From Bordetella parapertussis (lineage in GTDB: Bacteria > Pseudomonadota > Gammaproteobacteria > Burkholderiales > Burkholderiaceae_C): DNA of 12,822 nt. The stretch is from the NCBI GenBank assembly GCA_945888535.1, contig CAMDAN010000073.1, forward strand, positions 1 through 12,822, in the 5' to 3' direction. A program made the translations under genes and the position numbers. The notes under the pieces were generated by a model. The model did not search any database. It was not told the origin of the DNA and saw only the letters and a list, made by a program, of their open reading frames with translations. Shown piece after piece: positions 1 through 6,864 of this stretch; position 1 is the stretch's first letter; every line of letters begins with the position of its first letter.

Positions 1-26
1 GATGTTGGAGCTGTTGGATTAGTGGG

Positions 27-488
27 TTAAGGTGTCGTTTTGAAGGGCGCCCCGCTCAATTTTGCGCCAGCCTTGATGCCTTTTTTTGCGAACCAACCTT
101 GATTGACCTCAAGCACGTAGCGCACCGGTTTGGTGGAGCAGTGTGATTCGGTGGTGTTGGCTTGCATGTCTTCGAGATTCACAACCGTCCCATCGTCAGC
201 TACAAAAGCGGCTGTCAAACCCAGCAGCGTGTTTTTCATCCAAAAGCATTGCTTGGAAGGTGCGTTGAAAACGAAAAGCATCCCTTCATTTTGGGGCATT
301 TCTTTTCTGAACATCAAACCGATGGCATGCTCCTCGGGTGTCCGGGCGACTTGGGCATCAATTTGATGGATTCCGGCCGATAGGATGGTTCGCGGTAGGT
401 TGAGTTGGGCTTGTCCTTGGGCCAAAACGGGGGCGGACAACACCAAGGCAATTAAAAAAGCGAGAAAGTGAAGGTTTTTCATAGGCAC
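27..488 (-). CDS. Secreted DUF192-family protein
   Basis: This is a small exported protein of the DUF192 family (Pfam UPF0127-type), whose biochemical role is not established. The N-terminus reads as a signal peptide: Lys-Asn, then a hydrophobic run, then a Val-Leu-Ala cleavage site about 21 residues after the internal ATG, so the mature protein should be periplasmic. The family core follows: a GLMFR motif, an MPxxxGMLFVF segment, FWMKNT, and a VLEVNQGW segment near the C-terminus. Two cysteines in the mature region (QCFW and SHCS) could form a disulfide. The longest frame starts at GTG 488-486, but an ATG at 482-480 begins directly at the signal peptide and is as likely. Neither has a clear Shine-Dalgarno sequence. 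After FWMKNT the sequence is Leu-Gly-Leu, where many relatives have a proline (Leu/Ile-Pro-Leu). It is read divergently from icd. Family assignment is firm; function is unknown. Confidence 0.9.
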   Translation of the reverse strand: MPMKNLHFLAFLIALVLSAPVLAQGQAQLNLPRTILSAGIHQIDAQVARTPEEHAIGLMFRKEMPQNEGMLFVFNAPSKQCFWMKNTLLGLTAAFVADDGTVVNLEDMQANTTESHCSTKPVRYVLEVNQGWFAKKGIKAGAKLSGAPFKTTP

Positions 489-497
489 ATTGTTATG

Positions 498-526
498 GAA
501 CTACAGCAGACGTCAGGATTTTGCAA
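498..526 (-). promoter_or_regulatory. Candidate promoter for the DUF192 gene
   Basis: Read on the minus strand, TTGCAA (526-521) and TAGTTC (503-498) are separated by exactly 17 bases, giving a plausible sigma-70-type promoter with a reasonable -35 box and a weak -10 box. Transcription would start near 491, only a few bases before the GTG at 488 or the ATG at 482. The leader would therefore be very short, which fits the lack of a ribosome binding site. This is inference from motif spacing only. Confidence 0.3.
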
Positions 527-544
527 GGGGATGAGGGCCTGGTT

Positions 545-578
545 TTGACAGAATCGAGTAATTATTCAAGACTAAAAT
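545..578 (+). promoter_or_regulatory. Probable icd promoter region
   Basis: The divergent gap before icd contains a perfect TTGACA at 545-550 and a TAAAAT -10-like box at 573-578. The 22-base spacing is too long for a standard sigma-70 promoter, so the two boxes may not belong together. A TTTACA at 582-587 followed by TAGACG at 605-610 (17-base spacing) is another option. The region surely contains the icd promoter, but the exact boxes are uncertain. Confidence 0.35.
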
Positions 579-657
579 CCCTTTACAAAGTTGCAGGCTG
601 CGTTTAGACGGGGCCCCAGCCCACTTTTGATCATTCACATACAACGAGACTCACTTC

Positions 658-1911
658 ATGTACCAGCACATCAAAGTTCCCACAGAAGGTCAAAAAATCA
701 CGGTCAATAAAGACATGTCTTTGAATGTCCCTGATCAACCCATTATTCCGTTTATTGAAGGTGACGGAACCGGCGCTGATATTACGCCGGTGATGCTGAA
801 AGTGGTCGATGCCGCTGTTGCCAAGGCTTACGGCGGGAAGCGACAAATTCACTGGATGGAAGTTTTCGCGGGTGAAAAATCGACCAATGTGTACGGCCCC
901 GATGTTTGGTTGCCTGAAGAAACCCTTCACGCTATTCGCGATTACGTGGTGTCCATCAAAGGCCCATTGACAACGCCTGTGGGCGGCGGTATCCGTTCCT
1001 TGAACGTTGCTTTGCGCCAAGAGTTGGACTTGTATGTTTGTCTGCGCCCGATTCAATATTTTGATGGCGTGCCCAGCCCGGTGAAAGAACCACAAAAAAC
1101 CAATATGGTTATTTTTCGTGAAAACTCGGAAGATATTTATGCGGGAATTGAATTTGAAGCCGAGTCGGATAAAGCCAAAAAGCTCATCAAATTCTTGCAA
1201 GACGAAATGGGCGTCAAGAAAATCCGTTTCCCTGCCACCTCAGGCATCGGTATCAAACCCGTATCACGCGAAGGAACCGAGCGTTTGGTTCGCAAAGCCA
1301 TTCAGTACACCATCGACAACGACAAACCCAGCCTGACGATTGTTCATAAAGGCAACATCATGAAGTACACCGAAGGTGGATTCCGTGATTGGGCGTATGC
1401 CTTGGCACAAAAAGAGTTTGGTGCGGTCATGATTGACGGCGGACCGTGGTGCAAATTTAAAAATCCAAAGACGGGGAAAGAGATTGTTGTCAAAGACAGC
1501 ATTGCCGATGCGTTTTTGCAGCAAATTTTGTTGCGTCCTGCGGAATACAGCGTGATCGCCACCTTGAATTTGAATGGTGATTACGTATCAGACGCTTTGG
1601 CGGCCCAAGTTGGCGGTATTGGTATTGCGCCTGGCGCCAACCTGAGCGACACCATCGCAATGTTTGAGGCGACCCATGGAACCGCCCCTAAATATGCCGG
1701 TAAAGATTACGTGAACCCCGGTTCTGAAATTTTGTCGGCAGAAATGATGTTGCGCCATATGGGCTGGATTGAGGCCGCTGATTTGATCATCAGTTCAATG
1801 AAAAAATCCATCCACAGCAAAAAAGTAACGTACGACTTTGCCCGCTTGATGGATGGCGCGACCCAGGTGAGTTGCTCTGGATTTGGCCAAGTGATGATCG
1901 ACCATATGTAA
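658..1911 (+). CDS. icd: Isocitrate dehydrogenase, NADP-dependent
   Basis: This is the cytosolic TCA-cycle enzyme that converts isocitrate to 2-oxoglutarate and CO2 with NADP. The 417-residue protein matches the length and whole sequence of the E. coli-type enzyme. Visible landmarks are the IEGDGTG segment (33-39), [20 protein letters not shown] (102-121), catalytic Tyr161 ([10 protein letters not shown]) and Lys231 (VHKGNIMK), and the metal-binding aspartates of [13 protein letters not shown]. The NADP-specifying residues are Lys345-Tyr346 and Tyr392/Arg396, so it is not an NAD enzyme. Ser114 lies where E. coli Ser113 is phosphorylated by AceK, so the site is kept, but no aceK lies in the window. 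The start at ATG 658 fits the family's N-terminus; only a weak purine stretch precedes it. The gene appears monocistronic, between its own promoter region and a strong terminator. Confidence 0.97.
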   Translation: MYQHIKVPTEGQKITVNKDMSLNVPDQPIIPFIEGDGTGADITPVMLKVVDAAVAKAYGGKRQIHWMEVFAGEKSTNVYGPDVWLPEETLHAIRDYVVSIKGPLTTPVGGGIRSLNVALRQELDLYVCLRPIQYFDGVPSPVKEPQKTNMVIFRENSEDIYAGIEFEAESDKAKKLIKFLQDEMGVKKIRFPATSGIGIKPVSREGTERLVRKAIQYTIDNDKPSLTIVHKGNIMKYTEGGFRDWAYALAQKEFGAVMIDGGPWCKFKNPKTGKEIVVKDSIADAFLQQILLRPAEYSVIATLNLNGDYVSDALAAQVGGIGIAPGANLSDTIAMFEATHGTAPKYAGKDYVNPGSEILSAEMMLRHMGWIEAADLIISSMKKSIHSKKVTYDFARLMDGATQVSCSGFGQVMIDHM

Positions 1912-1921
1912 AAAATGGCTG

Positions 1922-1947
1922 CAATCGGGCGGAATTGAGCCCGATTG
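1922..1947 (+). terminator. Perfect hairpin just after icd
   Basis: Arms CAATCGGGC (1922-1930) and GCCCGATTG (1939-1947) pair perfectly over 9 bases around an 8-base loop. No T-run follows, so alone it is not a classical terminator. It begins 10 bases after the icd stop codon and probably protects the mRNA 3' end or works with the second hairpin downstream. Confidence 0.55.
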
Positions 1948-1958
1948 TCGAGACCACC

Positions 1959-1999
1959 AACCGCTGGACGCGTTAATTCGCTCCGGCGGTTTTTTATTT
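1959..1999 (+). terminator. Intrinsic terminator of icd
   Basis: Arms ACCGCTGGA (1960-1968) and TCCGGCGGT (1982-1990) pair over 9 bases with one T-G wobble. They continue inward as GCG/CGC around a TTAATT loop. A TTTTTTT-A-TTT tract runs from 1990. This is a strong Rho-independent terminator that should separate icd transcription from clpS. Confidence 0.85.
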
Positions 2000-2063
2000 G
2001 GGTGCTTGAAATAAAGCCCAATGTCACCAATTACCCCACGGGCTGCATTACGATGGTGCGGTC

Positions 2064-2071
2064 TATAAAAT
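2064..2071 (+). promoter_or_regulatory. -10-like box placed right before clpS
   Basis: TATAAAAT lies 6 bases upstream of the clpS ATG at 2078, in the position of a sigma-70 -10 element. Transcription would start at or next to the initiation codon. No convincing -35 box is seen 16-18 bases upstream (sequence around GGCTGCAT). An in-frame TAA at 2066-2068 rules out a longer N-terminus for clpS. The promoter assignment is inferred. Confidence 0.45.
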
Positions 2072-2077
2072 AACTCC

Positions 2078-2440
2078 ATGGCAACCAAAATTCCTTCTAA
2101 ACCGCGAACTGCCCCCCAAGTCACCCCTAAACAAGACGATGGCGGTGCTGTAGTTTTGGAGCGGCTACCCCAGCGGGTTCAGCCGCCCCAGATGTTCCAG
2201 GTGCTGATGTTGAATGATGATTTCACGCCCATGGAGTTCGTTGTGATGGTGATTCAGGAGTTTTTTGCCAAGGATTTAGAGACCGCCACGCAGATCATGC
2301 TGAAAATCCATTTGGATGGAAGAGGGGTGTGTGGCGTGTATTCTCGGGATGTCGCGGCGACCAAGGTTGACCAGGTGATGGAAGCGGCACAAAAGTCGGG
2401 CCATCCTTTGCAGTGTGTAAGTGAGCCTATCGATTTGTAA
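2078..2440 (+). CDS. clpS: ClpS, N-degron adaptor of ClpAP
   Basis: ClpS is a small cytosolic adaptor that recognises proteins with destabilising N-terminal residues and delivers them to ClpA for degradation by ClpAP. The protein is 120 residues. A poorly conserved, Pro- and Gln-rich extension (about 1-38) is followed by the folded core. The substrate pocket residues known in E. coli are present: Asn46, Asp47, Asp48, Thr50 and Met52 in [10 protein letters not shown], and His78 in [12 protein letters not shown]. ClpS needs its N-terminal extension to act on ClpA, which supports the ATG at 2078 over the internal Met39. There is no Shine-Dalgarno sequence before this ATG, and a stop codon lies in frame just upstream, so translation may begin on a nearly leaderless mRNA. 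clpA follows 86 bases downstream, the usual arrangement. Confidence 0.96.
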   Translation: MATKIPSKPRTAPQVTPKQDDGGAVVLERLPQRVQPPQMFQVLMLNDDFTPMEFVVMVIQEFFAKDLETATQIMLKIHLDGRGVCGVYSRDVAATKVDQVMEAAQKSGHPLQCVSEPIDL

Positions 2441-2462
2441 GGCTATCGAGAGACAGTGGTTG

Positions 2463-2491
2463 GTAAGCACCACCGCTTATGTAAGCGGGGT
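2463..2491 (+). promoter_or_regulatory. Alternative hairpins in the clpS-clpA gap
   Basis: GTAAGC occurs at 2463-2468 and again at 2481-2486, with GCTTAT between them at 2475-2480. The middle segment can pair either with the first copy (6 pairs, one G-T) or as CCGCTT/AAGCGG (2473-2478 with 2483-2488, loop ATGT). The two pairings exclude each other. The second is followed only by TTTTA at 2496-2500, so it could at most be a weak attenuator. The pairing is visible; any function is inferred. Confidence 0.35.
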
Positions 2492-2515
2492 AGAGTTTTA
2501 AAAATGAACGGGAAT

Positions 2516-2522
2516 AAGGAAG
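2516..2522 (+). promoter_or_regulatory. clpA ribosome binding site
   Basis: AAGGAAG ends 4 bases before the clpA ATG at 2527 and is a good Shine-Dalgarno match. It fixes the start and contrasts with clpS, which has none. Confidence 0.75.
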
Positions 2523-2526
2523 CGTC

Positions 2527-4848
2527 ATGATCGCCCAAGAATTAGAAGTAAGTCTGCATATGGCTTTTGTCGAGGCGCGTCAACAACGCCACGAATTTAT
2601 TACAGTAGAGCATTTGCTCTTGGCTTTGCTTGATAACCCTAGCGCGGCCGAAGTTTTGCGGGCGTGTTCAGCTAATGTGGACGACCTTCGCAAATCACTG
2701 ACCAATTTCATCAAAGACAATACGCCGCAGGTGGCCGGCTTGGATGATGTAGATACCCAGCCCACATTGGGCTTTCAGCGCGTTATTCAGCGTGCCATCA
2801 TGCATGTGCAATCCACTGGCAGTGGAAAAAAAGAGGTGATGGGCAGCAATGTTTTGGTCGCTATCTTTGGTGAAAAAGACTCCCATGCGGTTTACTATTT
2901 ACACCAACAAGGGGTAACCCGTTTGGATGTGGTGAACTTCATTGCCCACGGCATTAAAAAGAACGAGCCACCAGAAACCAACAAAGGTTCTGAAGGTTCG
3001 CCGGAAGCGGAAGATACAGGCAGCGAAAAGAACGAAAAAGCCTCGCCTTTGGAGCTTTACACGCAAAATTTGAATCAGCTTGCCAAGGACGGAAAGATCG
3101 ACCCGCTGATTGGGCGGGAGCACGAAGTTGAACGTGTGATCCAAATTCTCTGCCGCCGCCGCAAGAACAATCCCTTGTTGGTGGGTGAAGCTGGCGTAGG
3201 CAAGACGGCGATTGCCGAGGGCTTGGCTTGGCGTATTTCGCAAAACAGCGTGCCGGAAGTGCTGGCCCAAGCGGTGGTGTATTCGTTAGATATGGGCGCG
3301 CTTTTGGCGGGAACCAAATACCGGGGTGACTTTGAGCAACGCTTAAAAGGCGTACTGAAGGCATTGAAAGACCGTCCACATGCGGTTTTGTTTATTGATG
3401 AAATTCACACCCTGATTGGGGCGGGCGCAGCTTCTGGCGGAACCATGGACGCTTCGAACTTGCTCAAACCTAGTTTAAGTTCAGGCCAGCTCAAGTGCAT
3501 CGGGGCAACCACCTTCACGGAGTACCGCGGTATTTTTGAAAAAGACGCAGCGCTGTCTCGTCGTTTCCAAAAGGTTGACGTGGTCGAGCCGACGGTAGAG
3601 CAAACGATAGAAATTCTTAAGGGCCTGAAGTCTCGCTTTGAAGAACACCACAAAGTTAAATACGCGTTAGGCGCGCTCCAGGCTGCGGCAGAGTTAAGTG
3701 CAAAGTTTATTAACGATCGCCAACTGCCTGATAAGGCCATTGATGTGATTGATGAGGCCGGCGCAGCGCAGCAAATATTGCCAGCGAATAAGCGCAAGAA
3801 AACTATCTCTAAAACCGAGGTGGAAGAGATCGTTGCCAAGATTGCCCGTATTCCGCCCGCCAATGTGTCCCAAGACGATCGTAGCAAATTAAAAACCTTG
3901 GACCGCGACCTCAAAAGTGTGGTTTTTGGCCAAGACAAGGCGGTGGATATTTTGGCTTCGGCGGTCAAAATGGCCCGCTCTGGATTGGGCAAGGGCGACA
4001 AGCCGATTGGCTCTTTCTTGTTCAGCGGGCCCACGGGCGTGGGTAAAACTGAAGCCGCTAAGCAGTTGGCGTACATCATGGGCATCGATTTGATTCGCTT
4101 TGACATGAGTGAATACATGGAGCGCCACGCTGTCAGCCGTTTGATTGGTGCGCCTCCGGGCTATGTGGGCTTTGACCAAGGCGGCCTCTTGACAGAGGCG
4201 GTGACCAAGAAACCCCATTGCGTCTTGTTACTGGACGAAATTGAGAAGGCGCATCCCGATATCTTCAATGTGCTGTTGCAGGTGATGGACCACGGAGCAC
4301 TCACCGATAACAACGGGCGCAAGGCAGATTTTCGTAACGTCATTTTGATCATGACGACTAATGCCGGTGCGGAAACGATGAACAAGTCGACGATCGGATT
4401 TACCAATCCGCGCGAGTCCGGTGACGAAATGATTGACATCAAACGCCTCTTTACGCCGGAGTTCCGTAACCGTTTGGACGCTATCGTTGGATTTAAAGCC
4501 TTGGATGAAAACGTGATTTTGCGGGTGGTTGATAAATTCCTGCTCCAATTGGAAACACAGCTCGCAGAGAAAAAAGTGGAAGTGACTTTCACGGACAAGT
4601 TGCGTCAACACCTTGCGAAGAAGGGGTTTGATCCCTTGATGGGCGCGCGACCCATGCAACGCCTGATTCAAGACACAATTCGTCGGGCTCTTGCAGACGA
4701 GTTGTTGTTTGGCCGCTTAACCGACGGCGGGCGCTTAACGGTGGAGCTTGACGAAACAGACGCCACGAAAACTGAGGTGCTACTTGATATCAAACCGCTG
4801 CCCAAGCGCGAAGGCCGGGCAAAACCGGAAGAAGCCACTGCTGACTAA
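2527..4848 (+). CDS. clpA: ClpA, AAA+ unfoldase of ClpAP
   Basis: ClpA is the cytosolic Hsp100 ATPase that unfolds substrates, including those brought by ClpS, and threads them into ClpP. The 773-residue protein has the full class-1 layout: N-domain of two Clp repeats (about 1-143), a Glu/Ser/Lys-rich linker (about 144-172), a first AAA+ module with Walker A GEAGVGKT (220-227) and Walker B VLFIDE (287-292), and a second with Walker A GPTGVGKT (501-508) and Walker B VLLLDE (566-571). The pore motif KYRGDFE is at 264-270 and GYVG at 545-548. The Ile-Gly-Phe tripeptide at 623-625 is the ClpP-docking loop. E. coli ClpA has Ile-Gly-Leu there, so this variant is normal for the family. There is no long middle coiled coil, so it is not ClpB or ClpC. 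clpP is not in the window. Confidence 0.97.
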   Translation: MIAQELEVSLHMAFVEARQQRHEFITVEHLLLALLDNPSAAEVLRACSANVDDLRKSLTNFIKDNTPQVAGLDDVDTQPTLGFQRVIQRAIMHVQSTGSGKKEVMGSNVLVAIFGEKDSHAVYYLHQQGVTRLDVVNFIAHGIKKNEPPETNKGSEGSPEAEDTGSEKNEKASPLELYTQNLNQLAKDGKIDPLIGREHEVERVIQILCRRRKNNPLLVGEAGVGKTAIAEGLAWRISQNSVPEVLAQAVVYSLDMGALLAGTKYRGDFEQRLKGVLKALKDRPHAVLFIDEIHTLIGAGAASGGTMDASNLLKPSLSSGQLKCIGATTFTEYRGIFEKDAALSRRFQKVDVVEPTVEQTIEILKGLKSRFEEHHKVKYALGALQAAAELSAKFINDRQLPDKAIDVIDEAGAAQQILPANKRKKTISKTEVEEIVAKIARIPPANVSQDDRSKLKTLDRDLKSVVFGQDKAVDILASAVKMARSGLGKGDKPIGSFLFSGPTGVGKTEAAKQLAYIMGIDLIRFDMSEYMERHAVSRLIGAPPGYVGFDQGGLLTEAVTKKPHCVLLLDEIEKAHPDIFNVLLQVMDHGALTDNNGRKADFRNVILIMTTNAGAETMNKSTIGFTNPRESGDEMIDIKRLFTPEFRNRLDAIVGFKALDENVILRVVDKFLLQLETQLAEKKVEVTFTDKLRQHLAKKGFDPLMGARPMQRLIQDTIRRALADELLFGRLTDGGRLTVELDETDATKTEVLLDIKPLPKREGRAKPEEATAD

Positions 4849-4885
4849 GTTTTCACTCGGAAGAGGGCGGGTCTTTCTTCTGGTG

Positions 4886-4891
4886 TAAAAT
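4886..4891 (+). promoter_or_regulatory. -10-like box upstream of rpsB
   Basis: TAAAAT in the 179-base gap between clpA and rpsB is the best -10 candidate. Transcription from near 4898 would give a leader of about 130 bases that includes both hairpins of the putative S2 leader. No good -35 box is present at the right distance. The gap has no clear clpA terminator: a 7-pair stem (4858-4864 with 4876-4882) is not followed by T's. Confidence 0.35.
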
Positions 4892-4900
4892 CAGCTGGCT

Positions 4901-5000
4901 TTGCTAATTGGGAATATTTCTCCGTAAGCAATTCAATCGCAAACCGGTCCTACCGAGGTGTTCTTCATATGGTTTTCCCATTTGAAGGAAATCGGACCGG
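4901..5000 (+). ncRNA. Putative S2-binding leader of rpsB mRNA
   Basis: Two stem structures fill the leader. The first pairs TTGCT (4901-4905) with AGCAA (4927-4931). The second closes with CCGGTCC (4944-4950) and GGACCGG (4994-5000), 7 perfect pairs. Inside it sits a hairpin of CTTCA/TGAAG (4963-4967 with 4983-4987) and ATGG/CCAT (4969-4972 with 4978-4981), separated by one T-T mismatch. In E. coli the rpsB leader (known as t44 RNA) is bound by S2 to repress rpsB-tsf. A similar autoregulatory role is inferred from position and structure; I did not align it to that family. Confidence 0.55.
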
Positions 5001-5016
5001 CTTTAAGACCTAACCT

Positions 5017-5022
5017 TTGGAG
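5017..5022 (+). promoter_or_regulatory. rpsB ribosome binding site
   Basis: TTGGAG ends 5 bases before the rpsB ATG at 5028, at good spacing. It lies just outside the closing stem of the leader, so S2 bound to that structure could plausibly block access. Confidence 0.7.
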
Positions 5023-5027
5023 TATTT

Positions 5028-5777
5028 ATGGCTGTAACTATGCGCGAAATGTTGGAAGCGGGCGTTCACTTTGGACACCAAACTCGCTTCTGGAACCCCA
5101 AGATGGCTCCGTTCATCTTCGGTCATCGCAACAAAATTCACATTATTAATCTGGAAAAATCCTTGCCGATGTTCCAGGACGCCGCAAAATTCGTGCGTCA
5201 ACTTACCGCCAAGCGCGGGACCATTTTGATGGTCGGTACCAAGCGCCAAGCGCGTGAGACTGTTGCCGCTGAAGCCCAGCGTGCCGGTGTACCTTTCGTT
5301 GACCAACGTTGGTTGGGCGGTATGTTGACGAATTTCAAAACTGTCAAAACCTCGATCAAGCGTTTAAAAGACATGAAAATCCAGCAAGAAGCGGGTCTGG
5401 ACGCGATGAGCAAAAAAGAACAACTTATGTTTGCCCGTGAGTTGATAAAGCTTGAAAAAGACATCGGCGGAATCCAAGACATGGCGACTTTGCCTGATGC
5501 GATTTTCGTGATCGACGTGGGTTACCACAAAATTGCGATTGCTGAAGCACGTAAATTGGGTATTCCTTTGATCGGTGTGGTGGACTCTAACCATTCGCCT
5601 GAAGGAATTGATTACGTCATTCCCGGTAACGATGACTCCTCCAAAGCGGTGACTTTGTATGCTCGCGGTATCGCTGACGCGGTGCTTGAGGGACGTGCCA
5701 ATGCCGTCGATGACCTGGTCAAAGCCGTGGTCGCTGAAGGCGAAGATGAATTTGTCGAGGTGGATGTGGCTGCGTAA
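5028..5777 (+). CDS. rpsB: 30S ribosomal protein S2
   Basis: S2 is an essential protein of the small ribosomal subunit, assembled late and contacting S1. The 249-residue product has the normal bacterial length. It opens with [24 protein letters not shown], the conserved S2 start, and carries the family segment [36 protein letters not shown] in two parts around residues 157-190. The C-terminus is acidic ([10 protein letters not shown]), as is common. The ATG at 5028 has a good ribosome binding site. The gene heads the rpsB-tsf operon but is upstream of a strong terminator-like hairpin, so S2 can be made in excess over EF-Ts. It follows clpA here, and no methionine aminopeptidase gene (map), often found next to rpsB, lies in the window. 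Confidence 0.98.
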   Translation: MAVTMREMLEAGVHFGHQTRFWNPKMAPFIFGHRNKIHIINLEKSLPMFQDAAKFVRQLTAKRGTILMVGTKRQARETVAAEAQRAGVPFVDQRWLGGMLTNFKTVKTSIKRLKDMKIQQEAGLDAMSKKEQLMFARELIKLEKDIGGIQDMATLPDAIFVIDVGYHKIAIAEARKLGIPLIGVVDSNHSPEGIDYVIPGNDDSSKAVTLYARGIADAVLEGRANAVDDLVKAVVAEGEDEFVEVDVAA

Positions 5778-5793
5778 GCGCCCATTCGCCCTT

Positions 5794-5822
5794 AAAAGGG
5801 GGCTTCGTGGCCCCTTTTTTTT
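5794..5822 (+). terminator. Attenuator hairpin between rpsB and tsf
   Basis: AAAAGGGGGC (5794-5803) pairs with GCCCCTTTTT (5810-5819) over 10 bases with one G-T wobble and a 6-base TTCGTG loop. Eight T's run from 5815. It has every mark of a Rho-independent terminator, 16 bases after the rpsB stop. Because tsf lies just beyond and no clear new promoter is seen, partial read-through is likely, as known for the rpsB-tsf gap of E. coli. Confidence 0.85.
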
Positions 5823-5858
5823 AGCTTTAATAACTGAACGAATAACGGAGAATTAAAA

Positions 5859-6782
5859 ATGACTGCAATTACCGCAAGCATGGTCGCTGAGCTACGTGGA
5901 AAGACCGATGCCCCCATGATGGAGTGCAAAAAAGCATTGACCGAGGCCGAAGGCGACATGGTGAAAGCCGAAGAGTTGCTGCGCGTCAAGCTGGGAAGCA
6001 AAGCCGGCAAAGCGGCTGCCCGCATCACTGCCGAAGGTGTGGTCTCAGTGGCTACCGAAGGGGCTGCCAGCGCCATGATCGAAGTGAACTGCGAAACAGA
6101 CTTCGTCACTAAAAATGACAGTTTTTTGGCTTTGGCAAAAGCCGCCGCGAGCTTGGTGGCCAAGCACAACCCCGCTGACCTCGCCGCCTTAGGCGCTGTG
6201 GCATATTCCCAGGATGGTTTTGGTCCTACGCTCGAAGATGTCCGTAAAGGCTTGATCGGGAAAATTGGCGAAAACATGACGTTTCGTCGCTTCAAGCGCT
6301 TTGCGTCTGCCTCTAAAGTGGCGTCCTACCTGCACGGTACCCGTATTGGCGTCGTTGTCGAGTTTGAGGGCGATGAAACCGCAGCAAAAGACGTCGCAAT
6401 GCATGTGGCAGCAATGAAGCCGGTTTCTTTGTCAAGCGCCGAAGTGCCTGCAGAGTTAGTCGAGCGTGAGCGCTCTGTGGCTGCGGCTAAGGCGGCTGAA
6501 GATGCGTCCGTGGCGGTGGCAGCGGGCAAACCCGTTCAATCCGCAGAGATCGTTGCTAAACGTATCGAAGGCGGCGTTCAAAAGTACCTCAAAGAAGTTT
6601 CCCTGTTTAATCAAGCGTTTGTTAAAAACGACAAGCAAACCGTCGAGCAAATGCTCAAAGCGGTTGCTACGACGGTGCACGGATTTACCTTGTACGTCGT
6701 TGGTGAAGGCATTGAGAAGAAAGTAGACGATTTTGCGGCGGAAGTGGCGGCCCAAATCGCTGCAGCCAAGCAAACTGCTTGA
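5859..6782 (+). CDS. tsf: Translation elongation factor Ts
   Basis: EF-Ts is the cytosolic nucleotide exchange factor that regenerates EF-Tu-GTP during translation. The 307-residue protein is slightly longer than the E. coli factor. The N-terminal UBA-like domain carries the first family signature [16 protein letters not shown] (12-27). The second signature, [15 protein letters not shown] (75-89), contains the Thr-Asp-Phe-Val motif whose Asp81-Phe82 push into EF-Tu. A long Ala/Glu-rich coiled-coil region precedes the conserved C-terminal segment [25 protein letters not shown] ribosome binding site at 5847-5850 supports the ATG at 5859. The gene lies between the rpsB attenuator and pyrH. Confidence 0.97.
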   Translation: MTAITASMVAELRGKTDAPMMECKKALTEAEGDMVKAEELLRVKLGSKAGKAAARITAEGVVSVATEGAASAMIEVNCETDFVTKNDSFLALAKAAASLVAKHNPADLAALGAVAYSQDGFGPTLEDVRKGLIGKIGENMTFRRFKRFASASKVASYLHGTRIGVVVEFEGDETAAKDVAMHVAAMKPVSLSSAEVPAELVERERSVAAAKAAEDASVAVAAGKPVQSAEIVAKRIEGGVQKYLKEVSLFNQAFVKNDKQTVEQMLKAVATTVHGFTLYVVGEGIEKKVDDFAAEVAAQIAAAKQTA

Positions 6783-6786
6783 TAAT

Positions 6787-6819
6787 TTGCTCTAGTGGCA
6801 CCAAGGTGCACTTGAGTAA
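6787..6819 (+). promoter_or_regulatory. Long imperfect hairpin between tsf and pyrH
   Basis: TTGCTC-T-AGTGGCAC pairs with GTGCACT-T-GAGTAA around a CAAG loop, giving 13 pairs (one G-T), one T-T mismatch and one bulged G. It starts 4 bases after the tsf stop. No T-run follows directly, so it is more likely an mRNA processing or stability element, or a weak attenuator, than a true terminator. The structure is visible; the function is inferred. Confidence 0.5.
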
Positions 6820-6864
6820 GCGTGTTGCTTTTAGTCCTTTAACCCCAAGCCCACGGAGCTTCTT

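Noticed and set aside
1..26. Possible end or start of another gene at the left edge
   Set aside because: Only 26 bases are present beyond the DUF192 stop; no start, stop or motif can be assigned.
545..578. TTGACA and TAAAAT as one promoter for icd
   Set aside because: The 22-base spacer is too long for sigma-70, so I listed the region as a promoter area only and did not claim the pair.
631..1200. 189-codon open frame on the minus strand opposite icd
   Set aside because: It overlaps the strongly conserved icd coding region, resembles no known protein and shows only the composition expected of an antisense frame.
3405..4118. 237-codon open frame on the minus strand
   Set aside because: It lies wholly inside clpA on the opposite strand, matches no known family and has no ribosome binding site. 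It reflects clpA codon bias.
4958..5149. Short open frame overlapping the rpsB leader and start
   Set aside because: It crosses the leader stem and runs into rpsB in another frame, with no ribosome binding site and no familiar sequence.
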